A stretch of 64,000 bases of DNA from Posidonia oceanica. Taxonomy: Eukaryota; Streptophyta; Magnoliopsida; Alismatales; Posidoniaceae. Position 1 is the first letter of the stretch. Every line of letters starts with the position of its first letter. The stretch covers positions 8,494,001 to 8,558,000 of the forward strand of contig JAZBRS010000044.1 in assembly GCA_037176725.1 (NCBI GenBank). The letters run 5' to 3'. The notes beneath the pieces are model-generated. The model was not told the DNA's origin, did not search any database, and saw nothing but the letters and a program-made list of their open reading frames with translations. Both the position numbers and the translations under genes were made by a program. This document shows, piece after piece, positions 45,360-55,990 of the stretch.

Positions 45360-45970
45360 TTGATGTTCCTAGAAGAATAGACAGTGAATTTGATATCTTA
45401 GAGTATCTCCAGAAGACACAAGCCAAGATATCAATCTATGAGCTGATCAAGGCCTCCAAAAAGCATCTGGACATCCTAATGGCGGTACTAAAGAAGGCTC
45501 AGGTCCCGAAAGACATGCCTGCAGAGACCCTAACGGCAGTTGCGGCTATAATATTCATCAAGCGCACTCTATTCTTCACAGATTCAGAATTAGTTCCTCC
45601 TGAAAGGAGGACTTTACCTTTAAATGTTACTGTAATAGTGAACAGTTATAAACTTTCTGGTGTATTGGTGGACACAGGGGCAACTTTGAATGTATGCTCA
45701 TTAGATACCCTTCACTTGATTGGGCTAAAAAACTCCCAGCTGAGCCCAGCAGCCTTAACAGTATCAAGGTATGATAATAGTAAGAAGATGGCTTAAGGCA
45801 AAATCGATGTCAAAATCGCCATTAGCCCTGTTGAAGTAGATACAGAACTAATAGTAGTCGATGCACCTATCTCCTATCGACTCATCTTAGGGCGCCAATA
45901 GATTGAAGAGATTAAAGCCGTCACCTCCCCATGTCACCAATGTCTAAATTTTCCCTACCAAGGGAAAATA
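45360..45970 (+). pseudogene. Aspartic protease domain 2 of the Tat element
   Basis: It begins with an EFDILEYLQKTQAKISIYELI block, a common lead-in to the protease in Tat/Ogre elements. It continues with PLNVTVIVNSYKLSGVLVDTGAT, catalytic Asp at 45671-45673. YRLILGRQ follows near 45878-45901 and is cut by a stop where the usual W lies. It differs in sequence from domain 1, so it is not a recent duplication. Stops make it inactive. Confidence 0.8.
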
Positions 45971-46129
45971 ATAAAGATCATGGGAGATGAGCTAATGGAA
46001 GTCAAGGCACATCTTGTGGCAGTCCCAACCACCACGCTGGCATGGCCGGTCATCCCTGAAAGCAAAAATCTAGCTACTAAGGCCAAGGACAGTGTAAAGC
46101 AGATGTTTTCCCCTCGGAGCATAGATATG

Positions 46130-46290
46130 AACCAGTATAATTTCCCAGAGCACATGAAAAGACCGTGGGAAATTCTCCTCAAAATAGGATACACTCCTAG
46201 GAAAGGGATGAAGGGATGAAGGATGAGCTTGAAACACTAGAAGAGCGTAACGGCATAGGACTGGGGTATTCAGGGTATTCAGTGAAAGAC
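46130..46290 (+). pseudogene. Possible G-patch-like segment
   Basis: MKRPWEILLKIGYTPRKGMKG, then after a frame change NGIGLGYSGYS. The spacing of Gly-rich words resembles the G-patch found before RT in Tat elements. Decayed and short; the call is inference. Confidence 0.4.
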
Positions 46291-46299
46291 CTCGAGAAT

Positions 46300-47180
46300 C
46301 CACTCACATGGTCATTATCAAACCACTTTATCTCAGTTGGACTATAGTTCAAGGACAAGTCAACCCCGAAAGAAGTTCCTGACTCCCCAGAAAAGCCCAA
46401 AGCAGCAGCACTGATCTCTTCCCCTGGCTTAGAAGAAATTCCTGACACCACTCTCCAAGTGTCAGACTCCTTTCCCCACTCTCCTCAGATTCCCCCTCTT
46501 CCGGACATCCCAATCGACAGCTCCTCTAAAGCTTCCTCCGAGAATGTCGAAGCAGAAGTCGTCGACTCTCTCTTCCTCAGCGATCTTACCTCCCTCTTCA
46601 ACAACCTGTGGCCTTGCCCCTCTGAGCAAGAAGGGGTTGGGGCCATCGACTAACGCCGGATGGTGAATCGTCTCCGCCGAGGAGGCAAACCTAGGGGTTG
46701 TCCCCCTAACCTTGTAAATAATTTCTTTCCTACTTTCAATTCATGCATTTTATTTTCGTGCAATTTACTTTCTGGTAATTCGTTTTCTAGTTTAGCTAAT
46801 AATGGGGAAAGTAGTTGGGGACGTGGCTCGGACGGCTTAATCGCCACTATGTCCTCACAAAGAGTATCTAACCACTCTGTTAAACGTGTAGGCCAGGTCA
46901 GGAAGGAGCTAGTCACCCAGACGGTCAGAGTTTGTCATTATACCACAACATTCCCACAGGAGCTAGCCACATCGCACGCCATCTTCCTGGTTGAAGAAGT
47001 GTCAAATACCACTGGCAAAAATACTGGGAACTATGAAGTCTATGAACTGGTGGATATAGAAGAGGACCTAGATGAAGAAGAATCGGTAGACACAACTATC
47101 TTTGAGGAAATAATGAAGAAATATGATGAGCAGGTTAAGGCTACCACTGAAGAAACAGAGGAAATTAATCTGGGAACCTA
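46300..47180 (+). pseudogene. Variable linker before reverse transcriptase
   Basis: It has Ser/Pro/Glu-rich open stretches (46459-46653), then an acidic region with VDIEEDLDEEES (46660-47181 frame). Part of 46660-46850 looks non-coding and AT-rich. The acidic stretch before RT is normal for Tat elements. Confidence 0.5.
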
Positions 47181-47199
47181 AGAAGATCCAAGACCAGTT

Positions 47200-47645
47200 C
47201 GGATAAGCTCTGCACTCAACTCAAATGAACGAGTCAGAATGATAAAGCTACTCAAGAAATATGCCAAGGTACTGGCCTTCTCCTACGGAGAAATGCCTGG
47301 ACTTGAATCACTACTGGTGGAGCACAGGCTCCCTCTCAAGCCAGGTGCAAAGACAGCGAAGCAGAAGCTTCGACGTCTATGACCAGACCTTGCCCTGAAA
47401 GTCAAAGAAGAGATAGATAAATTGCATAAGGCAAAGTTCATTAGAGTTGTAGTATATCCAGAGTGGATTGCCAACATAGTCCCAGTAATGAAAAAAGATG
47501 GCAAAGTGCGAGTGTGTATTGATTATCGAGACCTCAATGAAGCATGCCCGAAAGATGATTTCCCTCTCTCATACATAGATATCCTCATAGACAACACCGC
47601 AAGCCATGAAATGCTCTCATTTATGAACGGCTTCTCTGGAGAACT
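47200..47645 (+). pseudogene. Reverse transcriptase, N-terminal part only
   Basis: After EHRLPLKPGAKTAKQKLRR and a stop at 47380 comes KVKEEIDKLHKAKFIR, then NIVPVMKKDGKVRVCIDYRDLN, the fingers region. It ends in LSFMNGFSG. The next expected part (YNQI through YVDD) is absent: by 47655 the sequence has jumped to CRPVYELLKG at the RNase H side. So an internal deletion removes the catalytic centre. Confidence 0.85.
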
Positions 47646-48190
47646 GTTAACATGTAGAGAAATGCAGACCAGTCTATGAGCTATTAAAAGGTGGTATAGA
47701 ATTCAAGTGGGATCACACTTGTCAAAAGGCATTTGATGATTTGAAGCTCTATCTTCTCAATCCTCCGGTATTGACTGCTCCAATCCTTGAGAGGCTACTA
47801 TTACTTTACTTGGTCATCATTGATAACTCGGTGGGAGTCGTCCTGGTGCAACATGATGAAACTGGGAGGAAAGAGAAAGCAGTTTATTACCTAAGCAGAA
47901 CATTCGTAGAGTACGAGAGGAAGTACTCCTAGATCGAGAGACACTGCCTAGTCCTGGTATAGGCCTCACAGAAACTAAGGCACTACTTTCTGGCACACCG
48001 AGTCTGCTACATAGCTAAGATGGACCCTATCAAGTACATGTTCGAGAAACCTGCACTGTTCGGAAGGCTAGCACGTTGGCAAATGCTCCTCATTGAATTT
48101 GACCTGCAATTCATCACTCAAAAGGCGGTCAAGGGGCAAGCCATCGCGGATCAACTCGCTGGACTACCTGTGTCAGAGTACCAACCAGTC
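47646..48190 (+). pseudogene. RNase H (RT-linked) of the Tat element
   Basis: After the deletion junction it reads FKWDHTCQKAFDDLK, then LLYLVIIDNSVGVVLVQHDE with the first catalytic Asp. The YYLSRTFVEYERKYS stretch and, after a stop at 47930, CLVLV follow. It ends in RWQMLLIEFDLQF and KGQAIADQLAGLP (48020-48517 frame). It normally degrades RNA in RNA-DNA hybrids. Confidence 0.85.
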
Positions 48191-48229
48191 TCAACGGATT
48201 TCCCAGACGAGGAGATCCTTGCAATTAGT

Positions 48230-48560
48230 AGTGTCATGCCACTTGTTAGAGAATGGACCCTCCATTTCGATGGAGCACTTAATTCACAAGGCGTTGGGAT
48301 AGGGGCAACACTCCTCACTCCAGAAGGCGTTGTCCTCCCTGCTGCTGTGCAACTACTCTTCTCAGCAAGCAACATTGTGGCAGAATATGAGGCTCTAATC
48401 CTAGGGTTACGAATGGCTCTCGATCTAGGGGCAAGAAGACTAAACATAGTGGGGGACTCACATCTCGTTATCCGACAAGTCCTTAACAAGTACAAGACCC
48501 TCTCACCAAAGCTATAGGAATACCGCAACTTAGCAAGTGCTTTATTGAAGAAATTTGACA
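48230..48560 (+). pseudogene. Second, archaeal-type RNase H (aRH)
   Basis: WTLHFDGALNSQGVGIGATL, AEYEALILGLRMALDLGA and IVGDSHLVIRQV give the D-E-D catalytic pattern. This extra RNase H between RT-RH and integrase is the defining mark of the Tat clade of Ty3/gypsy. The domain body is open until a stop at 48515. Confidence 0.92.
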
Positions 48561-50055
48561 GGGTAGTATATGTGCACACACTCAGAAGCAACAACATCCT
48601 AGCAGTTTCTCTGGTTTCATTGGCATCCTCGTTCCCTTTCAGCTTAGAGGCACACGAACAATCCATCATGGTGCAAAAAATCAGCTCGCCAATGGTGGAG
48701 TTAGTTGCAGAATGGGTACGAGAACTCAAGGATGAGCCATGCCAGGAGAACATAATGCACATAGAGGTCTGTTATCAAGGGACTACAGAGATCAACGGTG
48801 GGAATCCGTGGTATTATGACATCTGGAATTATATACAAGATGACACCTTCCCAGCATTCGCAACTCCCAAGGACAGAGAAGCCCTAAGGAGGATGGCTAC
48901 CAAGTACTACATCAAAGCCAACACATTATTCCAGAGGACACCCTTAGGGATTGAACTCCGATGTGTGGATGCATCAGAAGCAGCCGAAATCCTCAAGGAG
49001 ATGCATGAAGGAGTCTGTGGGGGCCACATCAACTCTTAGTTTATGGCCAAGATGATTATCAGAAGAGGGCACTACTGGCCTACCATGGAAGCTGATTGTG
49101 TAAGCAAAGTCAAAAGGTGCAAAAGTTGCCAACTACATGCCAACAAGATCCATGCTTCAGCTTCAGCACTTCACGCTTTATCAGCACCATGGCCCTTCTC
49201 TATGTGGGCCTTTGATGTGGTCGGGCCTATTCAACAAGGAAAGGGCAGCACTTTCATCCTCACAGCGATGAAGTTCTTCACCAAATGGGCCGAAGCAGAG
49301 GCATTCGTGAACATCAAAGCCACAACCTTGTGCCGATTTGTACAAAGAAACATTATCGCAAGGTTCGGGGTTCCTAAAGCCTTAGTAGCAGACAATGGAC
49401 CAATCTTCATCTTAGAGGAGTTCAATAGATTATGCAGAAAGTTCGGTATCACTCTACACCACTCCTCTCCATACTATCCACAAGGAAACGGTCAAGTAGA
49501 AGCTACTAATAAGACTTTAGTAAAAATCAGTAAGAAGACGGTAGAAGACGCTAAGGAATCGGATTGGTCAGATAAGCTTGTAAATGCATTATAGGCACAC
49601 TGCACCACCGTAAGGACGGCAACGGGTCAAACACCCTATGCCTTGGCCTTTGGGATGGAGGCGGTAGTCCCATATGAGATCCTAATCCCCTCATTAAGAG
49701 TTCAAATTGATAGAGGAATGTCCGTCGAGGAAAAGAGACAAGCCTTACTCCATCACTTAGAACTCCTTGATGAGAAACGGCTGGCAGCCGCTGAACATAC
49801 GCGTGTCTACCAACAATGAATAACTAAGGCTTATCAAAAGAAAGTAATCGAACACAAATTTAACATTGGTGATCTAATGCTCAAAGAGATACTGCCTTAC
49901 AATAAGCCCCACCCTAAGGGAAAGCTGAAGCCAAAATGGGAAGGACCTTACATAGTGGTTGATGCATATCTAGGGAATGCTTATTGGTTGTCCCAAAACG
50001 GGGTAGATCTTCCTGACTCCTGGAATGCAATGCACCTGAAAAGGTACTACCCTTG
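48561..50055 (+). pseudogene. Integrase of the Tat element
   Basis: HHCC zinc domain: MHEGVCGGH, a stop at 49037, then YWPTMEADC and CKSCQ. The DD35E core is complete: Asp at 49214 (FDVVGP), Asp at 49391 (VADNGP) and Glu at 49499 (GQVEA), with 35 residues between the last two. A stop at 49592 and another near 49817 break the C-terminal part, which still gives TPYALAFGMEAVVP and KPKWEGPYIVVDAY. It ends LKRYYP at 50055. Confidence 0.92.
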
Positions 50056-50294
50056 ATCAGCATGCCTGTGCCAATAAAAGACCTAGGGCCTAACATTAAG
50101 CTAGAAGGGGGAGAGGTTCCCGAAGCTAATAGGAAGAGGAACACCTAGGGGGACCCATACTTTGACCTGTCTGCACATACACATTGCACGGGGAGGTACG
50201 GGAAAGGTAGGCTCGGAGCAGAGGCTAATGGTACGAGCCGCTAGCCAAATAACATAGAAAGCGCCTAGAAAAGACGGCAGCAGAAAAAGCTATT
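50056..50294 (+). other. 3' untranslated part and polypurine tract
   Basis: Between the integrase stop and the LTR. Purine-rich AGAAAAAG at 50282-50289 just before the LTR start TGTAGACACC is the likely polypurine tract. The purine-rich GCTAGAAGGGGGAGAGG near 50099 is a second candidate. Confidence 0.55.
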
Positions 50295-50319
50295 TGTAGA
50301 CACCCCATTGTTGATCCTT

Positions 50320-51060
50320 TGTGTTGATGGTTTCCTCTCCATAAACCCACACCCATTTTCACAACCAAAAATCCTAAACCCCACACCCATTTTCACAACC
50401 AAATACCTTAAACCCCACACCCATTTTCACAACCAAAACCCTAAACCCAAAACCCATAACCATTCACAAACCAGAGACCCACAACCATTCACAAACCCTA
50501 AACCCTAATCCCATTTTCACAACCAAAACCCTAAATCCTAAACCCACAACCATTCATAAACCCTAAACCCACCACCATTCACAAATCAGAGACCCACAAC
50601 CATTCACAAACCCTAAACCCTAATCCCCTTTCAAATCCCATTTTCACAACCAAAACCCTAAATTCTAAACCCACAACCATTCACAAACCCTAAACGCACA
50701 ACCATTCACAAACCAGAGACCCACAACCATTCACAAACCCTAAACCCAAAACCCTAAACCCATTTCAAATCCCATTTAAACCCAAAGCCCAAAACCCGAA
50801 ACCCATTTCAAATCCCATTTAAACCCAAAGCCCAAAACCCTAAACCCATTCCATTCAAATCCTAAACCCATATTCCTTTCAAATCCCATTCCATTCAAAC
50901 CCTAAACTCATATTCCATTCAAAATCCATCCACTCAAACCCTAAACCCATGCATTCAAACCCCAAACCCAAGTGCCATTGAAAGCCCAAAAACCTTAAAC
51001 CCTAATCTCATTTTCAATCCCCATTTGGAAACCTAAACCCTAAACCCATTGCCTCCACCT
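50320..51060 (+). repeat. Telo-box-rich tandem array in LTR U3
   Basis: More than ten copies of AAACCCTAAA occur within larger tandem units such as ACCCACAACCATTCACAAAC and CCCATTTTCACAACCAAAA. AAACCCTAA is the plant telo-box, a promoter element bound by TRB proteins. The array ends about 70 bp before the TATA box. It is not a telomere: the repeats are interrupted and lie inside an LTR. Confidence 0.85.
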
Positions 51061-51130
51061 CACCCTCATCCTGGCCGGCCATCCCCTTTGCCCAGACCCA
51101 ATCCATTGGCCCTCCTCATCTCCCCACCAG

Positions 51131-51138
51131 TATATAAC
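51131..51138 (+). promoter_or_regulatory. LTR TATA box
   Basis: TATATAAC just after the telo-box array and before a transcribed-looking pyrimidine-rich leader. Confidence 0.6.
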
Positions 51139-52019
51139 AGAAGAATAACCTAGGAAGGAGAAAAGAATAACCTAGGAGAGAGAAAAAGAAAACTTCTTCT
51201 GCCAGCTTGCATTGGCCATTCTGCCTCCTGTCTTCTCCTTACCCTTGCTTCCACGACCATTCCTCCATCGTTCTCCACCTCCAGGAACCACCCACGAACC
51301 CACTTGCAAGAGCCAACCATGGTGACAGCCACAGAGAGAAGAAAGAGAGAGAAAAATCACCGACAGCACCCACTCTGGCCATCTGAGTGCAGAGAGGAGG
51401 AGAGGACCGTCCATTGCGTCCCGGACCCTCCCCGCACCTCCGTCGACATGCCTGGATCATGCCTGAAGCCTCCCAGTGCCTCCAGCGCTGCCTATGCTCG
51501 CCGCAACTCAGCCGCACCCATCTGAGATCGTCAGACCCTGCTGAGCACGCTCACAGGTATTGAACGTACCACTAGCTTCGTTAGGTACCCCTCTTGCTTC
51601 CTGGTTCGTCACCCGTGTCTTCTGGTTCATATCTCGCTGTTTTGCCTCGCCGGAACCCATCGTCTTCCCCAGCGACGGCCACCATCCACGAGCGAGCTCC
51701 GTCGCACCGGGCGCTCCCCTCACCTCCAGACCGACTCTCCGGACCTCCACGAGCTCAACCACGCACCGAGCGAGCCCCGTCGACGCCTGCACCTCCTCCT
51801 CCGTCCGCAGCTATGCCTGCAACCACAGACCGGAGTCGACAGAGCGCTCCAGACGTCGCTCCATGCTGATGATGCCTCCCACGCTTCCGGGACAACCGCC
51901 TCCGGCTTCCAGGCCTCTCTGCAGCTTCGCCGACCCCGTGGAGCGCCAGCACGAGGTCGTCTTCTCTGGCGAGCTCGCGGTTCACTGTTCCTTTATTTTT
52001 TTTTAATCGTTTGATTTCA

Positions 52020-53580
52020 TTTAAATGCTTTCGTATCTTTTATTTTTTTCTTACCTTATTACATTTGCATTACCTTAATGTTTAGTCTTTTTAGTTTTAC
52101 TTTATTACATGTAGGTCCAGTTATGTGTATGATTTCATTTAATTTTCGTTTGAACTTTATTGCATTACGTTTTAATCTGCTGGCTTATTTTTATTACAAA
52201 TAGATCCTATCCTGGTTTAGATTTCATTTAATTTCTTTTTAGAACCTTATTACATTAGCTTTTAATCTGCAACTTTACTTTTATTACAAGTTAGTCCAGT
52301 TACATGTTAGATTTCATTTAATTTCTTTTTTGTAACCTTATTGCATTATGTTTTAGTCTGCAACTTTATTTTTATTACAGTTGAGTCCACTTATCTGTTA
52401 GATTTCATTTATTTTTCATTTGAAACGTTATTACATTAACATTTAGTTTGTTATTTTAGTTTTATTACAAGTAAGTCCAGCTGTTGTGTTCATTACATTT
52501 TATTTCTTTACAGTTAGGTCTGGCATTTTATTTTTATTGCATCTAGGTCCTTTTTTGTATTGCACTTCATTTAAATGGCATTTTAAACTTTACTACATTA
52601 ACTTTTAATCCAGCATTTTAGATTTATTACACTTTAGTTCTGTTTTGCATTACATTCCATTTAATTTCATTTTAGAGCTTTATTACTTTAGCATTTAATC
52701 CAGTACTTTATTTTTGTTGCAAGTTAGTCCTGTTTTGCATTACATTCCATTTAATTTCATTTCAGAGCTTTATTACCTTAGCATTTACTCTTGTACTTTA
52801 TTTTTATTGCAAGTTAGTCCTGTTTTGCATTACATTCCATTTAATTTCATTTCAGAGCTTTATTACCTTAGCATTTAATGTAGTACTTTATTTTTATTGC
52901 AAGTTAGTCCTATTTTGCATTACATTCCATTTAATTTCATTTCAGAGCTTTATTACTTTAGCATTTAATCCAGTACTTTATTCTTATTGCAAATTAGTCC
53001 TGTTTTGCATTACATTCGATTTAATTTCATTTCAGAGCTTTATTATTTTAGCATTTAATCCAGTACTTTATTCTTATTGCAAGTTAGTCCGGTTTTGCAT
53101 TACAATCCATTTAATTTCATTTCAGAGCTTTATTACTTTAGCATTTAATCCAGTACTTTATTCTTATTGCAAGTTAGTCCTGTTTTGCATTACATTCCAT
53201 TTAATTTCATTTCAGAGCTTTATTACTTTAGCATTTAATCCAGTACTTTATTCTTATTGCAAGTTAGTCCTGTTTTGCATTACATTCTATTTAATTTCAT
53301 TTCAGAGCTTTATTACTTTAGCATTTAATCCAGTACTTTATTCTTATTGCAAGTTAGTCCTGTTTTGCATTACATTACATTTAATTTCATTTCAGAGCTC
53401 TATTACTTTAGCATTTAATTCAGTACTTTATTTTTATTGCTAGTTAATCCTGTTTGTGCATTGCATTCCACTTAACTCATTTTTAGAACTTTATTACTTT
53501 GGCATTTAATCCGGCATTTTAGTTTTATTACATTTAAGTCCTCATGCATTGCATTTTCATTTAAATGAGCATTAAACCAT
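52020..53580 (+). repeat. 90-bp tandem array
   Basis: Near-identical 90-bp units start at about 52591, 52681, 52771, 52861, 52951, 53041, 53131, 53221, 53311 and 53401. Each holds TTTAGCATTTAATCCAGTAC, GCAAGTTAGTCCTGTTTTGC and TTTAATTTCATTTCAGAGC. More diverged units of about the same length extend from about 52020 and on to 53580. The unit is T-rich with many CAG and TTTCAG words. Non-coding. Confidence 0.92.
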
Positions 53581-54240
53581 ATTGCATTGCCATTAAGCCC
53601 AATAGTTTTGCATATTTACACATATGTCCTTTTTCATGCATTTAATCATTTAATTAATCATTTAAATCACATTGCATTACTACTTCTGTAGTTTTTGTAT
53701 TATTTGCATTTAAGCCCTTACATTTAGGCACATTGCACTTTAGTCCAAAACACATTTAGGACTCTACCCATTTGCATTTGCATGCATCCTCCATGACTTT
53801 GCACTTAAGCCCTCACATTTTGCCATATTGCACTTTTGTCCTCAAATGCATTTAGGACTTTACATATTTGCATTGCATGCATCATTTCTAGCCTTACACT
53901 TAGGTCCTCACATTTTAGCATATTCCATTTTAGTCCTTGTCACATCTAGGACCTTATTGCATTACATGCATCTACACATGTGGCATTTTGCATTTAGGCC
54001 CCTGTATTTATTTTAATTTGCATTTAGGCACCTACATTCACTCTAATTGCATATTAGCCCTCGCATTCACTCTAATTGCATATTAGCCCTCGCATTTACT
54101 TTAATTGCACTTAGGCCCCTGCATTTATTTTAATTGCACTTAGGTCCCTATCTTTTGCATTCTTGCATGCATGGCAACTTCATATCATCGCATATCACAC
54201 CCTAGCACCTGTTTGAGCATTGTTAGCTTCATTACGTGTA
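53580..54240 (+). repeat. GCATTTAGGxCC-type degenerate repeats
   Basis: Short units around TTGCATTTAGGNCC or CACTTAGGNCC recur every 25-50 bp. The same kind of repeat fills 57770-58740 in the next LTR, showing the two LTRs are of one family. Confidence 0.7.
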
Positions 54241-55199
54241 GGACACCCCGCATTGCACACATATAGGGGTAATTTACACTTAGACCCCTATTGAGACCAC
54301 TATTTCTGGCCCTTGAGTCATCTGACTTGAAACCTGAATAACTTCTGATCGGACCGTTGGATTTTCACGATCTAACCATCTAGGTCTTCCTAGTTGAATG
54401 ATCTTCCATTCTAATCAAAGTTATTTTAGATCACGCCTCAGATCCTCAAGATAAGTCCCCCTGAATAACTACATATCACTTAGGACCTTACCACTTGCAT
54501 CGCATAATGTTGACACCCCATCTTGGCAGGCTTGGACCACTTGGAGCCCTCCTGGTGATTGCTAGACTCAAACCCAAACCAAACCAAACCCTGACCCTCT
54601 TCTTTACCCTTCAAAACCAAGCCAACTTGACCTAAGCCTTTACCCCTCTTCCCAAGCTCAAAACCTGACCAAAATCCACAGGAAAACCCACCAACACCCA
54701 CTTATCGAACCTACCCAAGAACTTAGAAACTCTCAAACCTAGGCCATTCCCAAAAACCCTAGAAAACCTAGGTAAAACTCCCCTTTTTCTACACCTTAAA
54801 ACCCCTTCAAAACCTTCTCGGAATCAAACCAAAACCTCAGAACCAGCACCTCAAACCCTAGACTACCCACTCACCAATTTTCACCCCATTCCAAGACCTT
54901 TAAGACCTCCATTCACCCAAATTATCCTTTTCTCTCTCCGGGATTATTATTTTCTCTCTCCTCTCTCTCTCCTGATTATCATCTCTCTTTTCATCCCCTT
55001 CTTGCCCTTTTTCCGGCCTGGCTGTGGGCCCCCTTTGTGCTTCTATCCTTCCTCTATCTTATTCCTATTTTTATTTTATTTTTAGCATTTTTCCTGAATT
55101 TTAAAAATCATTTCTCTCCAACTTATCTCTTTTCCTTTTATTCCCCTTTTTTTTTTTCTATTTCTTTCCTCCTTCTCTTTTCCTTTTCTCTCTTTTACA

Positions 55200-55990
55200 A
55201 AAATCCACAAAAACCCCTAAAAATATGTGAAACTCCAAAACATAAAAGCAACAAACCAGAACTCTAAGAAAAACAATTAAAAAACATTAAACAAGCAATT
55301 AAAAAACTTAAACTTAACTAAATCAAGCCAAAAAGAAAATCAAGCATGCAAACTAAAAAGTGCAAAACAAATCAAAAGAAAACACTGAAAAATCAAGGAA
55401 AAAACTAAAATAAGATCAAAACCCACCAAAGGTAAAAACCCCTTCAGAAGAATTAAAAAAAAACAAACCCTAAAAAGGAGAATTAAAAAAAAACAAACAC
55501 TAAAACAACTAATTAAAGAAGCAAAAGACTTAACCTAGCAAACCTAAGAAAAAAAAAACAAATTAAAACTTAATTAAAAGGAAAAGAAAAAAAACACATT
55601 TAAAAGACTTAAAAACACCCCATCAAACCAGAGAAATCTAACTAAAAACTTCAAGAAAAATCAACAAATAAAAATCAAAGCATAACTTAAAAGACTTAAG
55701 AAAGAAAAAAAAACCCTAAGAAGACTAAGACTTAAAAACCTAAAACCAATCCTGATTAATACGAAAATAAATCCTAAAAAATCCTAATCAATGTCCTAAG
55801 TATCTAACAAGGGAAACACAATTTTTAAAACAATTTAAAAAAGGTTTAACAAACACTTAATCAAGTGAAAACTGATTAAAAGCAAAACCAAAGCCCTAAA
55901 ACCCTAATCAAGCCCAAAACACATTAATCAACCCAAAATGGTCATTAAAAAATCTAATTAAAATCCTAATTCACAACACAGCCTTCCTAG
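55200..55990. repeat. A-rich low-complexity part of the LTR
   Basis: Nearly all AAAAC, TTAAAA and CCTAA words over about 790 bp, with no coding potential. It lies upstream of the pyrimidine-rich leader at 56030. Confidence 0.7.

Larger units (their letters stand above)
50295..54507 (+). repeat. 3' LTR of the Tat element, cut by a second element
   Basis: It begins TGTAGACACCCCATTG. Order: CCCTAAA-rich array (50320-51060), TATATAAC at 51131, pyrimidine-rich leader to about 52000, 90-bp tandem array, GCATTTAGG-type repeats to about 54230. A CGGACCGTTGGATTTTCACG block follows near 54352. The same order is seen in the LTR that starts at 54508. The sequence stops at 54507 where the next element begins, so this LTR is interrupted; its remainder should lie beyond the window. 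Confidence 0.75.

Noticed and set aside
50320..51060. Interstitial telomere
   Set aside because: CCCTAAA units are interrupted and part of a longer unit inside an LTR with a TATA box after it.
52591..53490. CRISPR array, because of regular 90-bp spacing
   Set aside because: The whole 90 bp is repeated with no unique spacers, and the DNA is plant nuclear.
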